This document shows, one piece after another, positions 16,464 through 25,852 of a stretch of DNA of 64,000 nt. The stretch comes from Cytophaga aurantiaca DSM 3654. Lineage in GTDB: Bacteria; Bacteroidota; Bacteroidia; Cytophagales; Cytophagaceae. The first letter of the stretch is position 1; every line of letters starts with the position of its first letter. The notes under the pieces are model-generated. The model had not been told where the DNA came from. It saw nothing but the letters and a program-made list of their open reading frames with translations, and ran no database searches. The stretch is from contig NZ_KB903621.1 in assembly GCF_000379725.1 (NCBI RefSeq), positions 186,001 through 250,000 of the forward strand, written 5' to 3'. A program made the position numbers and the translations under genes.

Positions 16464-18398
16464 TTAATGCTTTACAAATTTCTCGCGCCAGACACCTTGA
16501 TTCGTTTGAACCGTAATATAATAAATACCTGGTGCAAGTGAAGATACATTGGACGTTTCAGCAAATGAAGTAAGTATTAATTGTCCAACTGCGTTATAAA
16601 TAAGCACAGATATTATATGTATATCGTCGGTTGTTTTCAGGTTCAGTTCTTGTGTAACCGGATTTGGATAAAGCCGAATGCTGTTCGCTAAAATTTGATC
16701 TGTAGTTGCTGTTTCTATTAATTCAACATTTAAGCAGGCAGAAGTGTCTTTGCACACATTTTCTACAATCACAGCATAGGTACCGCTGTTTGCGGCAGTA
16801 AATGTATTACTTGTTTCCCCAACAATCACAGCGTTGTTATTTTCACAGTCGATCCATTGATAACTTCCTTCGCTTGTAGTTTGCAATGTATTTCCAGTTA
16901 AGGTAACAATTGGCGTTGTATTCCCAATCGTAAGTTCAATGGCCGGCGCAACAGTGATACCACATTCGTTCTCCATCGTGCATTCCCATGTTCCGGCATC
17001 TGATTCTGTAAAAGATTCAAAATGTAATTCCGCACTTGTTTGCGATGGATCCTCGATGTTGTTGTGTTTCCATGTAATTGTTGTTGCATTGGTGTTTTCA
17101 AGATCCAGTGCAAAAGCTGTTCCTTTACAGACTTCGAAAGTTGTAACTGTCTGAGATGTATAAAATGGCTTTCGACAAACTTGAACAATAGATGCATTAA
17201 AACCTTGTACCCAGAAACGACCTGCCATACGGATCGCACTGGTGTTGACGTTATATTCAAATACTCCGAATTGTGTAACACCGTATATTTTTCCGTTCGC
17301 GCTATTGATCAACCCTTGGGGGAAAACACCCATATCTCCCAGCCAGTTTAAATTTTGAAGGAAATCATATCTTTTAGTAAATATATTTGTCGTCAGATCA
17401 AATTCATACAATACCCCTCCTCCATTGGGAAGATTGGGTTCGGAAACTCCTCCTCCATGTGCTGTTCCATAAAGCTTGCCATTACTTGCGTACACAAGCG
17501 ATGTTGGTTCGTAGGTTAATACGCCACCATTAAAATCGTATTTTTTTGTATATACGTTACCAGTAGGATTGAATTCATAAAGTACACCCCTATAATTAAC
17601 GCCACCATAAGATGCTGTTCCATAAAATTTCCCATTCACTTCAATCAAATTCCCATTGTAGGAATAACCATCGGTTATTACACAGTTGTTTTTATGAATG
17701 ATGGATAAAGCATTATTTAAAGGGTTTACCCGTATGATACTTCCCAGGTATGGATTAGGAATCGGGCAGTTGGAATTTGTGTATGTGTTTGTATACAGCA
17801 TACCATCTGCAGCTTTAATAAATGCAGCATTGAGTCTATTTCTTAATACACCATTTGTTGCACCGCCGTTATATGTAGGAATTGTAAAAGGTTTCGTAAA
17901 TACTCCCGTATTTATATTATATGAAAATACATAATCTCCTTGTTGCATTAATCCATAAAGAATACCAGGTGAAACTTCCGTCAGCGCTGCACGGCCCTCG
18001 GCTCGTGGAGTATAAATATTTGGAAGTGCCGTATTTGAAGGTCCGAAATGCTGAAGCACTTTGAATTGGCTTGTTGCTAAATCATATTCGAAAAATGTTC
18101 CACCGCTAAATGCACCAGTAGAATTAAGTCCACCTGATGATGCAAGCCCGTATAATTTATCATTACTGGCAAGTAACAAAGCACTTAAGTTTTCTCCATC
18201 AACTGAAGTTTGAAACTGACGGACGATTTCCAGATTATCTCCAATTGAATCTGTTTTAAAAATAAATCCGCAATTATTACTACCCCCCTGACTCGATGTT
18301 CCCCAAAACTGCATTTGCCCAATAACAGTTATAGTTGTAATAATAAAGCATAAAATACTGAAAGAAATTTTAGCGGGTTGTAAAATTAAAGGTTTCAT
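16464..18398 (-). CDS. Secreted T9SS cargo protein with GloVer-type tandem repeats and an Ig-like domain
   Basis: 644 residues. A signal peptide (about 1-27) is followed by about six degenerate repeats of the choice-of-anchor GloVer kind, for example LYGLASSGG...FFEYDLATSQFKVL, FYGTASYGG...LYEFNPTGNVYTKKYDF, LYGTAHGGG...LYEFDLTTNIFTKRYDF and IYGVTQFGVFEYNVNTS. They suggest a beta-propeller surface protein. An Ig-like segment around 425-490 has the usual paired cysteines (GTWECTMENECG). The last 75 residues (SIRLYPNPVTQELNLKTTDD ... SLAPGIYYITVQTNQGVWRE, then KFVKH) form a type A T9SS sorting domain, so export through the type IX system and surface attachment or release are expected. The binding partner is unknown. 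It is a single gene. Confidence 0.88.
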   Translation of the reverse strand: MKPLILQPAKISFSILCFIITTITVIGQMQFWGTSSQGGSNNCGFIFKTDSIGDNLEIVRQFQTSVDGENLSALLLASNDKLYGLASSGGLNSTGAFSGGTFFEYDLATSQFKVLQHFGPSNTALPNIYTPRAEGRAALTEVSPGILYGLMQQGDYVFSYNINTGVFTKPFTIPTYNGGATNGVLRNRLNAAFIKAADGMLYTNTYTNSNCPIPNPYLGSIIRVNPLNNALSIIHKNNCVITDGYSYNGNLIEVNGKFYGTASYGGVNYRGVLYEFNPTGNVYTKKYDFNGGVLTYEPTSLVYASNGKLYGTAHGGGVSEPNLPNGGGVLYEFDLTTNIFTKRYDFLQNLNWLGDMGVFPQGLINSANGKIYGVTQFGVFEYNVNTSAIRMAGRFWVQGFNASIVQVCRKPFYTSQTVTTFEVCKGTAFALDLENTNATTITWKHNNIEDPSQTSAELHFESFTESDAGTWECTMENECGITVAPAIELTIGNTTPIVTLTGNTLQTTSEGSYQWIDCENNNAVIVGETSNTFTAANSGTYAVIVENVCKDTSACLNVELIETATTDQILANSIRLYPNPVTQELNLKTTDDIHIISVLIYNAVGQLILTSFAETSNVSSLAPGIYYITVQTNQGVWREKFVKH

Positions 18399-18453
18399 AG
18401 CTATTGATCCTTTTATACATTATTAAGTAACCTTTAATATAGAATTTTGAAGC

Positions 18454-19101
18454 TTATTCCAAATTCGACTTTTCAACTTCCTTACGTTTCATCCTTATCG
18501 TCAACCATTCAAACAAAAACTTAATGATCAAAAATGGTATGATGGCTAAGATGGTGCTGTAGCTTCCCAATTCAAAAGGTATAGAGCCAAGTTTTTTTGT
18601 TGCAACTGCCCATAATAAGATTCCCAGTATGATGGATACATGCAAGGTGATAAGCGAACCGGACATCATACCGAATGATACTTTATTTATAGTTTGAACT
18701 TTATTCCGGTACACATAAATTTCCCGGCCAATAAATGAAATTAAACTGATATTGAAATAAATATTCTGGAACAATAAAATCTGCGCATTTTTAGAAATTG
18801 CATTCTCTGTATTCCATTCGATAATAAAACCAAAACAAACAATTATAAATACAATGTAAATAAACAACATAAAGAAGCGACTGCCTATGGATGCTTTGAC
18901 GAGCAGCGGAGTTTCGATTTCTTTTTTATTGAATAAGTATCTAAAGAAATCAAACAGCACTTTAATAAACTCGTCCCACCAAAAAATATAGATCACATAA
19001 AAAATGGTAATCTCCTGCACAACAACAGCTACAATTGTTAGTACGGTAAAAAACAATAAGGATAAAATATCTATTAAATAAGCAGCGCTGTTTTTATTCA
19101 T
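18454..19101 (-). CDS. Multi-pass membrane protein of unknown function
   Basis: 215 residues with about six membrane helices: AAYLIDILSLLFFTVLTIVA, ITIFYVIYIFWWDEFIKVLF, FFMLFIYIVFIIVCFGFIIE, ILLFQNIYFNISLISFIGRE, ITLHVSIILGILLWAVATKK and YSTILAIIPFLIIKFLFEWL. It ends in a basic cytoplasmic tail (RMKRKEVEKS). The FWWDEFIKVLF segment and the overall layout recall DUF6498-like proteins, but this is a weak identification. It sits between the T9SS cargo gene and a TPR gene. The 175-bp gap on its upstream side holds only a weak 7-bp hairpin (19158-19164 with 19175-19181). Confidence 0.55.
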   Translation of the reverse strand: MNKNSAAYLIDILSLLFFTVLTIVAVVVQEITIFYVIYIFWWDEFIKVLFDFFRYLFNKKEIETPLLVKASIGSRFFMLFIYIVFIIVCFGFIIEWNTENAISKNAQILLFQNIYFNISLISFIGREIYVYRNKVQTINKVSFGMMSGSLITLHVSIILGILLWAVATKKLGSIPFELGSYSTILAIIPFLIIKFLFEWLTIRMKRKEVEKSNLE

Positions 19102-19276
19102 GATAGCGTTTTCAGACTTATTGATTTTATTTCTTTTTATTAAGATTCACTCAATGAGTTGTTGGCCGTGGGCACAACAACCCATTTAAAACAATCAACG
19201 TTTGTTGAAAAATTTTGTGGATATCGCGGGGTTTTTCAAATTTCAGAATTTGATCGGAATTTAATTCTTAGGTTTC

Positions 19277-21085
19277 TCAAATTTTATCGCCGCGCAATAT
19301 TCTATATCGCTTCCTGGCTTCCACTACATATACGCTGTTTGTATATTTTACCAGAAAATCCTGATAGAGCTGCATTGCTTTTGCATTATCTTTCAGATCG
19401 AATTCGTAGATCTGTGCCGAAGTAAATAAGGCATCGTCGCCTAACAAATCATCGGCGTAGCCGGTCGAGATTTTTTTCAGCATTTCCAGTGCTTCTGTTG
19501 GTTTACCGGTTTGTCTTAGAATTGTTGCCTGCAACCAATACACATCGTCTGTTAATTCATGATGCGGATATGCCATCAATAACATGTTGGATGCAACCAA
19601 CGCTTCGTTGTATTTCCGCTGGAAGATCAGTAACTCAATTGCGCTGTAATCTCTTAAGGCATCGGTGGTAGAATCGAGGCCGGAATTTTCTGTTATAAAC
19701 ACGCTCATCTGTATTGCATCATTTGAAATCTCACGAGTGGTCGCAAGTTTCAATACATCAAGTTGCTCCTGCGCCAATAGAAATTCTCCTCTATAATAGT
19801 AAAGCTTTGCGTTTCGCAATTTTGCTTCATGGCCAAGCGGATCTTCTTTAAAGTCTTTTTCAACCTGACTGTATAGCAATGTGGATTCCCAGGGTTCGCC
19901 GGTCAATAAATAAATATCCCCCAGGTCAATCTTAGCTTTACCGCGTAAGCGGTTTTCGGTATATGGATTTTCGATCAAGGATTGCAAAATAACAATTGCC
20001 GTATCTTTTTTATCTAAATAAAATGCATGTAGCAAAGCCATGTTTCGCAGACTCTCCAACGTGTACGCTGTACGGCCATTTTCTTTGATCAATTGATTGT
20101 AATCATTGATCAGTCCCACAATTTTCGACTTTTCTACTGGAAACGTATTTTTAATCTGTTCTTCCCTGGTCTGTATCAACATTCTTCTCGCAACTGTATA
20201 GGCATAACTATCTTTATAGGTATCTGCTATAAATTGATAACACATTGCGGCCGCATCGTAATCTTTGTTCTCAAGTGCAATGTTGCCAACTTCCATTACT
20301 TGAGTACCCGTTTCATGACTCCTCTTATCAATGGCCTTTGCTTGAGTAAAAGCTTTCGAAAAATTTCTACGCTGAATGTTTAACCAAAGTAACAGCTGAT
20401 TATATATTATTTGAGATGGGTCCTTATTGATTCGATCGTAAACTTTTGTTTCAAAAGCTGAAAATTGCTCGTCTGTTTCAAGTTCATTTTGAAAAACATT
20501 TTGAATCGGTTCTATTTCTTCCGGGTGCTGATTTAAGTAATTCAGCAATTCGTCTAACATATTATCAGTTTCGCCAAGCCTATTGTAGATTGTTGAAAGT
20601 TGAAAACAATACGCGTAGCGGTCGAAATTTTTTCTGGCCTGAAGGTATAATTGTTTCGCCCAGGTATATTCTCCTATTTTCTGAAGATATGAACCTGATA
20701 CATCTATTGCTGTTGAATTCTTTTGAATACTAGAAATGAATGAAGAAAATTCCTTTTCCGCTTTTTCAGTTAAATTTTGCTGTTTATAAAAGAGCGCATA
20801 ATCAATTCTATAGGTATAATTATCCGGCGCAGTCATTTTGATCATTTTCTTAATGATCTTTTCGGCCTCCGGGTAATTTTTTAACTTATATAGAGTTGAT
20901 AAGTACGTATCATAAACTTTTGGCAGGTTTTCTTCTTTTTTAACAACTTCTGAATATGTTGCAGCGGCTTTTTCAAAATCGCCGTTGTTATAATATTCTT
21001 TCCCCAACTTAAAATAATCTGTTTGCGAAAAGCCAACAATAGAAATTGTAAAAAACACAAAAAGGTTAACTATTTTATATTTCAT
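19277..21085 (-). CDS. Periplasmic tetratricopeptide-repeat protein
   Basis: 602 residues. A signal peptide (MKYKIVNLFVFFTISIVGFS, cleaved before QTDYF) is followed by a helical solenoid throughout. TPR units are clear at DYFKLGKEYYNNGDFEKAAA, VYDTYLSTLYKLKNYPEAEK, IALENKDYDAAAMCYQFIAD, KAKIDLGDIYLLTGEPWEST, AKLRNAKLYYYRGEFLLAQE and DALFTSAQIYEFDLKDNAKA. No enzymatic domain is seen, so it is probably a scaffold, comparable to other Bacteroidota periplasmic TPR proteins that support envelope machines; the partner is unknown. Its promoter must lie in the DnaA-box-rich intergenic region immediately upstream (21086-21537). It is the gene flanking the putative origin on the left. Confidence 0.75.
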   Translation of the reverse strand: MKYKIVNLFVFFTISIVGFSQTDYFKLGKEYYNNGDFEKAAATYSEVVKKEENLPKVYDTYLSTLYKLKNYPEAEKIIKKMIKMTAPDNYTYRIDYALFYKQQNLTEKAEKEFSSFISSIQKNSTAIDVSGSYLQKIGEYTWAKQLYLQARKNFDRYAYCFQLSTIYNRLGETDNMLDELLNYLNQHPEEIEPIQNVFQNELETDEQFSAFETKVYDRINKDPSQIIYNQLLLWLNIQRRNFSKAFTQAKAIDKRSHETGTQVMEVGNIALENKDYDAAAMCYQFIADTYKDSYAYTVARRMLIQTREEQIKNTFPVEKSKIVGLINDYNQLIKENGRTAYTLESLRNMALLHAFYLDKKDTAIVILQSLIENPYTENRLRGKAKIDLGDIYLLTGEPWESTLLYSQVEKDFKEDPLGHEAKLRNAKLYYYRGEFLLAQEQLDVLKLATTREISNDAIQMSVFITENSGLDSTTDALRDYSAIELLIFQRKYNEALVASNMLLMAYPHHELTDDVYWLQATILRQTGKPTEALEMLKKISTGYADDLLGDDALFTSAQIYEFDLKDNAKAMQLYQDFLVKYTNSVYVVEARKRYRILRGDKI

Positions 21086-21537
21086 TTTCTTCTATTATTA
21101 TTTTTATAAAATAAAATTTTTAAATTTTTTGTCTTTATTATTAAGGCTGTGGATTCGTTTATAAGTTTCTGAATTAACACTTGATTCTTTTCAGTCCACA
21201 GTAAAACAAATCCGTTTACACATTAATAACAGGTTATCCATAGTATAAGTATCAGTTAATTATTATTTTATAGTTTTAATAACAACTATAAAAAGTATTT
21301 AAATACATATATACACGAATATCAACATAGAACTTCTTGTGCATTGTATGAACGTATATGCACAGCTATTAACATTCATTTTTAGTTTTCTATTTTATGC
21401 ACTTCTATGATTTTAGCTTCACAGGCTAATACCATCTTTTGTGATTAATTACTGGCTTATTCACATACCATATTGGGATAATTTATTTTAAAAATATTAG
21501 TTTATACCCTTATCTACAGTTTGTTAATAAACTATGT
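21086..21537. other. Putative chromosomal replication origin (oriC)
   Basis: This 452-bp region without genes is very AT-rich and carries a cluster of DnaA-box-like nonamers. TTATTCACA at 21457-21465 matches TTATNCACA exactly. One-mismatch copies are TTATCCATA (21234-21242), ATATGCACA (21356-21364), TTATGCACT (21395-21403), TTATCTACA (21510-21518) and, on the minus strand, TTAATCACA (complement of 21440-21448). AT-only stretches at the TPR end (around 21100-21140) could act as the unwinding element. A 10-bp inverted repeat (21266-21275 with 21284-21293) lies inside. mnmG, a common origin neighbour, is 2.4 kb away and four parS sites lie just beyond it. dnaA itself is not in the window. The region must also contain the TPR gene promoter. 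Confidence 0.6.
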
Positions 21538-23094
21538 TTAAAATATCATTTGTATATCTTCTAGATCCCAATTGGCTCTGATCGTTAGGTTTTCTTTAAA
21601 ATAGATTATAGGTTCTGCCGGTATTTTATGGATTGGGTCGTAAGCATTCCAATAACCATCTTTGTTTGTATCTATAAAAACATAAAGCTTATAACTTCCT
21701 GGATCTATATTTTTTATTTTGTTTATTGATTGATTTTTAGAAGTATAAATAATTGTTCCAGTAGAATTTTCAAGATGACTTGTATATGTTTTTTCTATAG
21801 TTTTAATTTCATACTGTAGATTACCATACATCTTTTCTTCACCCGTAGTTAATACCTGAGTGTATTCTTTATTGTATTCAGAATAAATTGAATGAATTGA
21901 TTTATAAGGAATTGTAAATTTTAAACTATCATTTTCTTTTTGCCCTTTGAATATGACTGTAAATGAGTTAGAATAGTTTTTTATCACGTAAGAAACATGC
22001 TCTGGTGCTGTTAATTTTAATTGAATTGTGTCAATTAAGCGATCTGTACTAAATTGTATTGAATCAAGTTTTGGTTTCAATACATATTTTTTGTGAATAT
22101 TCGTAATGTTAATTATTGTGTCTTTATCTTTCTGAATATCAATATTTTTAAATTTAATAATTTTTGAATATGCACCTCTTATACCCAATGAATCTACATA
22201 TTCGATTTGTATTTTAGTACTATCTTTTAGATTATATTGATTTTCAAGCTGATATTTTCTACTCGATATTTTTGTAGGAAGGTAAAATCCATTTTCATCT
22301 TTTATTTTTATTTCTTGTAAACCTTTGGATAATAGTATGTTTATATATTTATCTTTAGAATTTGCAGAAATGATTCGGGTTGTATCTAAAACAGTTTTTT
22401 GTAATTGAAAAGTCCGATGTAGGTGATCTTTGATAGATAATTCTTGAATGTCTACTGGTTCATCTTTATCCCATTTATTGTTACTATTCAAATCATAAAT
22501 AGCTATAGTCTCATAAATATTATGTTTCACGTAACTTATTTCTACCTCTCCCGAATCATTTGCTGTTCCAACATATTCAGGTTTTGATTTTAAAAGACGT
22601 AATAATGTATCTGTTTTAGGAAAGAGCAATAATTTAATATTTGAATGATTTGTTGATCCGGGTACAGTTTTAATTTCAGCGTGAATTTTATTGGTATCTA
22701 TATGATCACCGGTTGAAAAAGTTACGCTGTAGTTTTTAATTTTGTTTCCTTCTGTATTATCTTTTATTCCATCTGCAAGATTAAAAGTATAAGTGGTGTT
22801 GGGTTTTAATGTATCAGTCCAGCTCAGCTTAACTGTATTTTTTTTAATTTTAGAAGTAAAGTTCCCTTCTATCGTTGGACTTACTAAAACTTTTGATGTT
22901 AATTGATTCTCAACTATGGGTTCATCAAATGTTAAGGTAATGTAGTTTTCCTTATAATTTGTTGTTCCGTTTTTAGGATATTCAGACAACACTTTAGGTT
23001 CTTGCGTATCTCTGGGTCCGCCTGTTGGTGGTACAATATTCGCGCAACGAATAAAAAGTAAGCTTGAAAAAATTAGTATGAATATACGAACCAT
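21538..23094 (-). CDS. Lipoprotein with N-terminal SbsA-type Ig-like domain
   Basis: 518 residues. The N-terminus MVRIFILIFSSLLFIRCANI has a lipobox ending in Cys17, and VPPTGGPRDTQEPKVLSEYP follows. This CANxxPPTGGP(R/K)D opening is characteristic of a conserved Bacteroidota lipoprotein family with a bacterial Ig-like (Big_5/SbsA) domain (ITLTFDEPIVENQLTSKVLV; TLKPNTTYTFNLADGI). The rest is beta-rich. A C-terminal segment (SYKLYVFIDTNKDGYWNAYD) resembles a carboxypeptidase-regulatory-like fold. It is likely anchored in the outer membrane; its role is unknown. Its stop shares one base region with the origin-side gap, and its start overlaps the methyltransferase stop by one base (23094), so the two are translationally coupled. 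Confidence 0.72.
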   Translation of the reverse strand: MVRIFILIFSSLLFIRCANIVPPTGGPRDTQEPKVLSEYPKNGTTNYKENYITLTFDEPIVENQLTSKVLVSPTIEGNFTSKIKKNTVKLSWTDTLKPNTTYTFNLADGIKDNTEGNKIKNYSVTFSTGDHIDTNKIHAEIKTVPGSTNHSNIKLLLFPKTDTLLRLLKSKPEYVGTANDSGEVEISYVKHNIYETIAIYDLNSNNKWDKDEPVDIQELSIKDHLHRTFQLQKTVLDTTRIISANSKDKYINILLSKGLQEIKIKDENGFYLPTKISSRKYQLENQYNLKDSTKIQIEYVDSLGIRGAYSKIIKFKNIDIQKDKDTIINITNIHKKYVLKPKLDSIQFSTDRLIDTIQLKLTAPEHVSYVIKNYSNSFTVIFKGQKENDSLKFTIPYKSIHSIYSEYNKEYTQVLTTGEEKMYGNLQYEIKTIEKTYTSHLENSTGTIIYTSKNQSINKIKNIDPGSYKLYVFIDTNKDGYWNAYDPIHKIPAEPIIYFKENLTIRANWDLEDIQMIF

Positions 23095-23957
23095 TATTTT
23101 CTTTCAATGATATAGATTAAACTTGATGTATTATGTTTACCTGCTTTTAAATTTGAAATAAATCCATTCCAGAAAGCACGTAAAATATTTCCGTTTTTAT
23201 ACTTTTCGCTTAGCATACTGATGTAGTAGCTATCAAATTTCATTGGTAATATTGCATTCACTTTTAGATTGTATCTGTTTGCGAACTGCTTAATTACTGT
23301 TTTTTTGTAGTGGTATAAATGCCTTGGTACATCATATGCTGCCCAATATTCTTTATATTTTTGAGCGTCCGGTGATTCCGGATTTGGTACAGCAATTACC
23401 AGAATTCCATCTTTTTCTAAAAGTGATTCCAGTTTTGAAAATGTTTTATTTATATCGTGAACATGTTCCAATACATGCCACATTGTAATTACTTTGTATG
23501 TACCGGTAATTTCAGCAAGGGATTTAAATACTTCCTGCTGCAGTCTATTTGAAGCAATGGTATTTGTATTTAAATCTGGTTCCATAACGGATATTTGATA
23601 TCCATTATTTTTCATATGTTCGGCAAAATATCCTGTACCACAACCAATATCCAGAAGTGTTGATCCTTTATGATATGTCGAAATTATACCTAGCTTTTTG
23701 TTCAAGGTTAATTTTCTTGCAATATGGTATAAGCTATTAATGAATCCTTTTTTAGTATCTGTATGTGATACATAATCTTCGGATTGATAATATTTCCCGA
23801 TTATGTTTTCTGGCGGTTGAGGATTGGTATGAATTAGTCCGCAGCAGAAACATTCTAGTAATTCAAATTTCTCTTTGGTTATGCTTAAGTCTTTTACTTC
23901 TAAGATAGAATTAAGATCGTCGCAATCGCAGTAATTGCAGGTTGTAATGTGTATCAT
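23094..23957 (-). CDS. Class I SAM-dependent methyltransferase with N-terminal zinc-ribbon
   Basis: 287 residues. Cysteines in CNYCDCDDLN and LLECFCCGLIH near the N-terminus form a four-Cys zinc-ribbon-like element, common in the methyltransferase subgroup acting on nucleotide sugars or lipids. The Rossmann-fold methyltransferase follows: GSTLLDIGCGTGYFAEHMKN (SAM-binding motif I, about residue 100), ISVMEPD (motif II acidic residue) and VITMWHVLEHVHD (post-II motif). The substrate is unknown. It lies 1 bp from the end of mnmG and overlaps the Ig-like lipoprotein by 1 base, forming a tight mnmG-methyltransferase-lipoprotein unit on the minus strand. Confidence 0.82.
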   Translation of the reverse strand: MIHITTCNYCDCDDLNSILEVKDLSITKEKFELLECFCCGLIHTNPQPPENIIGKYYQSEDYVSHTDTKKGFINSLYHIARKLTLNKKLGIISTYHKGSTLLDIGCGTGYFAEHMKNNGYQISVMEPDLNTNTIASNRLQQEVFKSLAEITGTYKVITMWHVLEHVHDINKTFSKLESLLEKDGILVIAVPNPESPDAQKYKEYWAAYDVPRHLYHYKKTVIKQFANRYNLKVNAILPMKFDSYYISMLSEKYKNGNILRAFWNGFISNLKAGKHNTSSLIYIIERK

Positions 23958-23958
23958 A

Positions 23959-25824
23959 TTATCTGCCCATGTATATCATTAGTATTGAAATATCAGATGG
24001 ATTTACGCCACTGATACGGGATGCCTGGCCTAGTGTAGCAGGTTTTATTTTGCTTAATTTTTCTCTTGCTTCAATAGAGAGAGCTTGAATTTTTTTGTAA
24101 TCGAAGTCCGGGTTCAAGGCCATGTTTTCAAGCTGAGTCATTTTCTGAGCCATTTGCTCTTCTTTGTCTATATAATCTCTGTATTTGACTTCAATGATTG
24201 CCTGTTCTATTTCTTCTTGTGTGTATGGCTCAACAAGTGTTTTAATTTCAGGAAGCCTCTCCGAAAACAAGTTGATCTCCATATTGGGACGTTTTAATAA
24301 GTTATATAAAATAACCTTTTCACGTATTGGAGCTGATCCATTTTCTTCTAAAACAGGGTTGGCTTCTTCTGGTTTTATCTTCGTATTCTTTATCTCTTCT
24401 ACCAGTTTTTCACTTTGTTGTTTCTTGATCAACATATCCTGGTAACGTTCTTCACTCGCTAATCCGATCTGGTGCCCTATTGGAGTTAATCTCAAATCTG
24501 CATTATCTTGTCTTAATAAAATTCTGTATTCAGCTCTCGACGTAAACATTCTGTAAGGCTCTTCTGTGCCTTTATTTACCAAGTCATCTATCAATACACC
24601 GATGTAGGCCTCAGAACGCTTTAGGATAAGCGCTTCTTCGTCTTTAGCTGCTCTATGGGCATTGATACCAGCCATTAATCCTTGGCAGGCAGCTTCTTCA
24701 TAACCTGTTGTTCCGTTTATCTGTCCAGCAAAGAACAAGTTCTTCACAAGGCGTGTTTCAAGACTTAATTGTAATTGAGTTGGCGGGAAGAAATCGTATT
24801 CAATAGCATATCCCGGTCTGAACATTTTAGCGTTTTCAAAACCTGCTATTTTACGTATTGCTTTGTATTGAATATCTTCTGGTAATGAAGTAGAGAATCC
24901 ATTCACATATACTTCTACCGTATTCCAGCCTTCCGGTTCTACAAAGATCTGATGCCTTTCCTTTTCAGCAAAACGGTTTATTTTATCTTCTACCGATGGA
25001 CAATATCTAGGGCCTAATCCTTTTATTCTTCCTGTGAACATAGGAGAACGATCAAACCCTTCTTTTAAGGTTTCGTGTACAGCAAGGTTGGTATAGGTAA
25101 TATGGCAAGAGCGCTGTTTAACCAAAGCACTTGTTTGTTTTGAATAAGAAAACTTAGAAGGGTTTACATCCCCTTCTTGTTCTTCCATTACAGAATAGTT
25201 TAGTGTTCTTCCGTCTACCCTCGGAGGTGTTCCGGTCTTCATTCTTCCACTTTCAAAGCCTAATTCTACCAGTTGTTCTGTGATACCAGTTGCTGCCTTC
25301 TCTCCTGTTCTACCACCACCTAATCGTTTCTCTCCAATATGAATGATACCGTTTAGGAAGGTACCATTAGTTAATACAACTGTTTTGCATGGTATTTCAA
25401 TGCCTAATCCTGTTCTTACTCCACATACTCTTCCATCCTTCACTATCAGACCAGATACCATCTCCTGCCACATATCTACATTGGGCAAAGCTTCTAATTG
25501 CATACGCCATTCCCAGGCAAACATATGTCTGTCGTTTTGAGAGCGTGGGCTCCACATAGCAGGTCCTTTAGAACGGTTTAGCATTCGGAATTGAATCATG
25601 GACTTGTCTGAAACAATTCCTGATAAGCCCCCTAGTGCATCTATTTCCCGAACAATTTGCCCTTTTGCTACTCCACCCATTGCAGGGTTACAACTCATTT
25701 GAGCTATTGTTTGCATATTCATTGTTGCAAGCAATACTTTTGAGCCCATATTGGCAGCAGCAGCAGCAGCTTCACAGCCTGCATGTCCAGCACCAACCAC
25801 AATTACATCGTATTCAGGAAACAT
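23959..25824 (-). CDS. mnmG: tRNA uridine-5-carboxymethylaminomethyl(34) synthesis enzyme MnmG (GidA)
   Basis: 621 residues, full length for the family. The FAD-binding VGAGHAGCEAAAAAANMG lies at the N-terminus, followed by MSCNPAMGGVAKGQIVREID, NGTFLNGIIHIGEKRLGGGR and TGTPPRVDGRTL, and later GYEEAACQGLMAGINAHRAA and TSRAEYRILLRQDNADLRLT. The C-terminal tRNA-binding domain ends ARISGVNPSDISILMIYMGR-like (QASRISGVNPSDISILM). With MnmE it modifies the wobble uridine of several tRNAs. No mnmE gene is in the window. It is the first gene of a coupled unit with a methyltransferase. The upstream gap carries four parS-type sites. mnmG is a classical neighbour of bacterial replication origins. Confidence 0.97.
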   Translation of the reverse strand: MFPEYDVIVVGAGHAGCEAAAAAANMGSKVLLATMNMQTIAQMSCNPAMGGVAKGQIVREIDALGGLSGIVSDKSMIQFRMLNRSKGPAMWSPRSQNDRHMFAWEWRMQLEALPNVDMWQEMVSGLIVKDGRVCGVRTGLGIEIPCKTVVLTNGTFLNGIIHIGEKRLGGGRTGEKAATGITEQLVELGFESGRMKTGTPPRVDGRTLNYSVMEEQEGDVNPSKFSYSKQTSALVKQRSCHITYTNLAVHETLKEGFDRSPMFTGRIKGLGPRYCPSVEDKINRFAEKERHQIFVEPEGWNTVEVYVNGFSTSLPEDIQYKAIRKIAGFENAKMFRPGYAIEYDFFPPTQLQLSLETRLVKNLFFAGQINGTTGYEEAACQGLMAGINAHRAAKDEEALILKRSEAYIGVLIDDLVNKGTEEPYRMFTSRAEYRILLRQDNADLRLTPIGHQIGLASEERYQDMLIKKQQSEKLVEEIKNTKIKPEEANPVLEENGSAPIREKVILYNLLKRPNMEINLFSERLPEIKTLVEPYTQEEIEQAIIEVKYRDYIDKEEQMAQKMTQLENMALNPDFDYKKIQALSIEAREKLSKIKPATLGQASRISGVNPSDISILMIYMGR

Positions 25825-25852
25825 ATCCTTTTCTAGTTATTTTAGTTTCGCG

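Noticed and set aside
19159-19425. 88-codon plus-strand frame
   Set aside because: It runs antisense into the TPR gene and has no upstream signals or family features.
22523-22532. tgtttcacgt, half of a parS site, within the Ig-like lipoprotein gene
   Set aside because: The second half (aacttatt) does not match; one half-site in coding DNA is expected by chance.
25757-25772. gcagcagcagcagc microsatellite-like run
   Set aside because: It codes the Ala run of the mnmG FAD-binding N-terminus, which is normal for the family.
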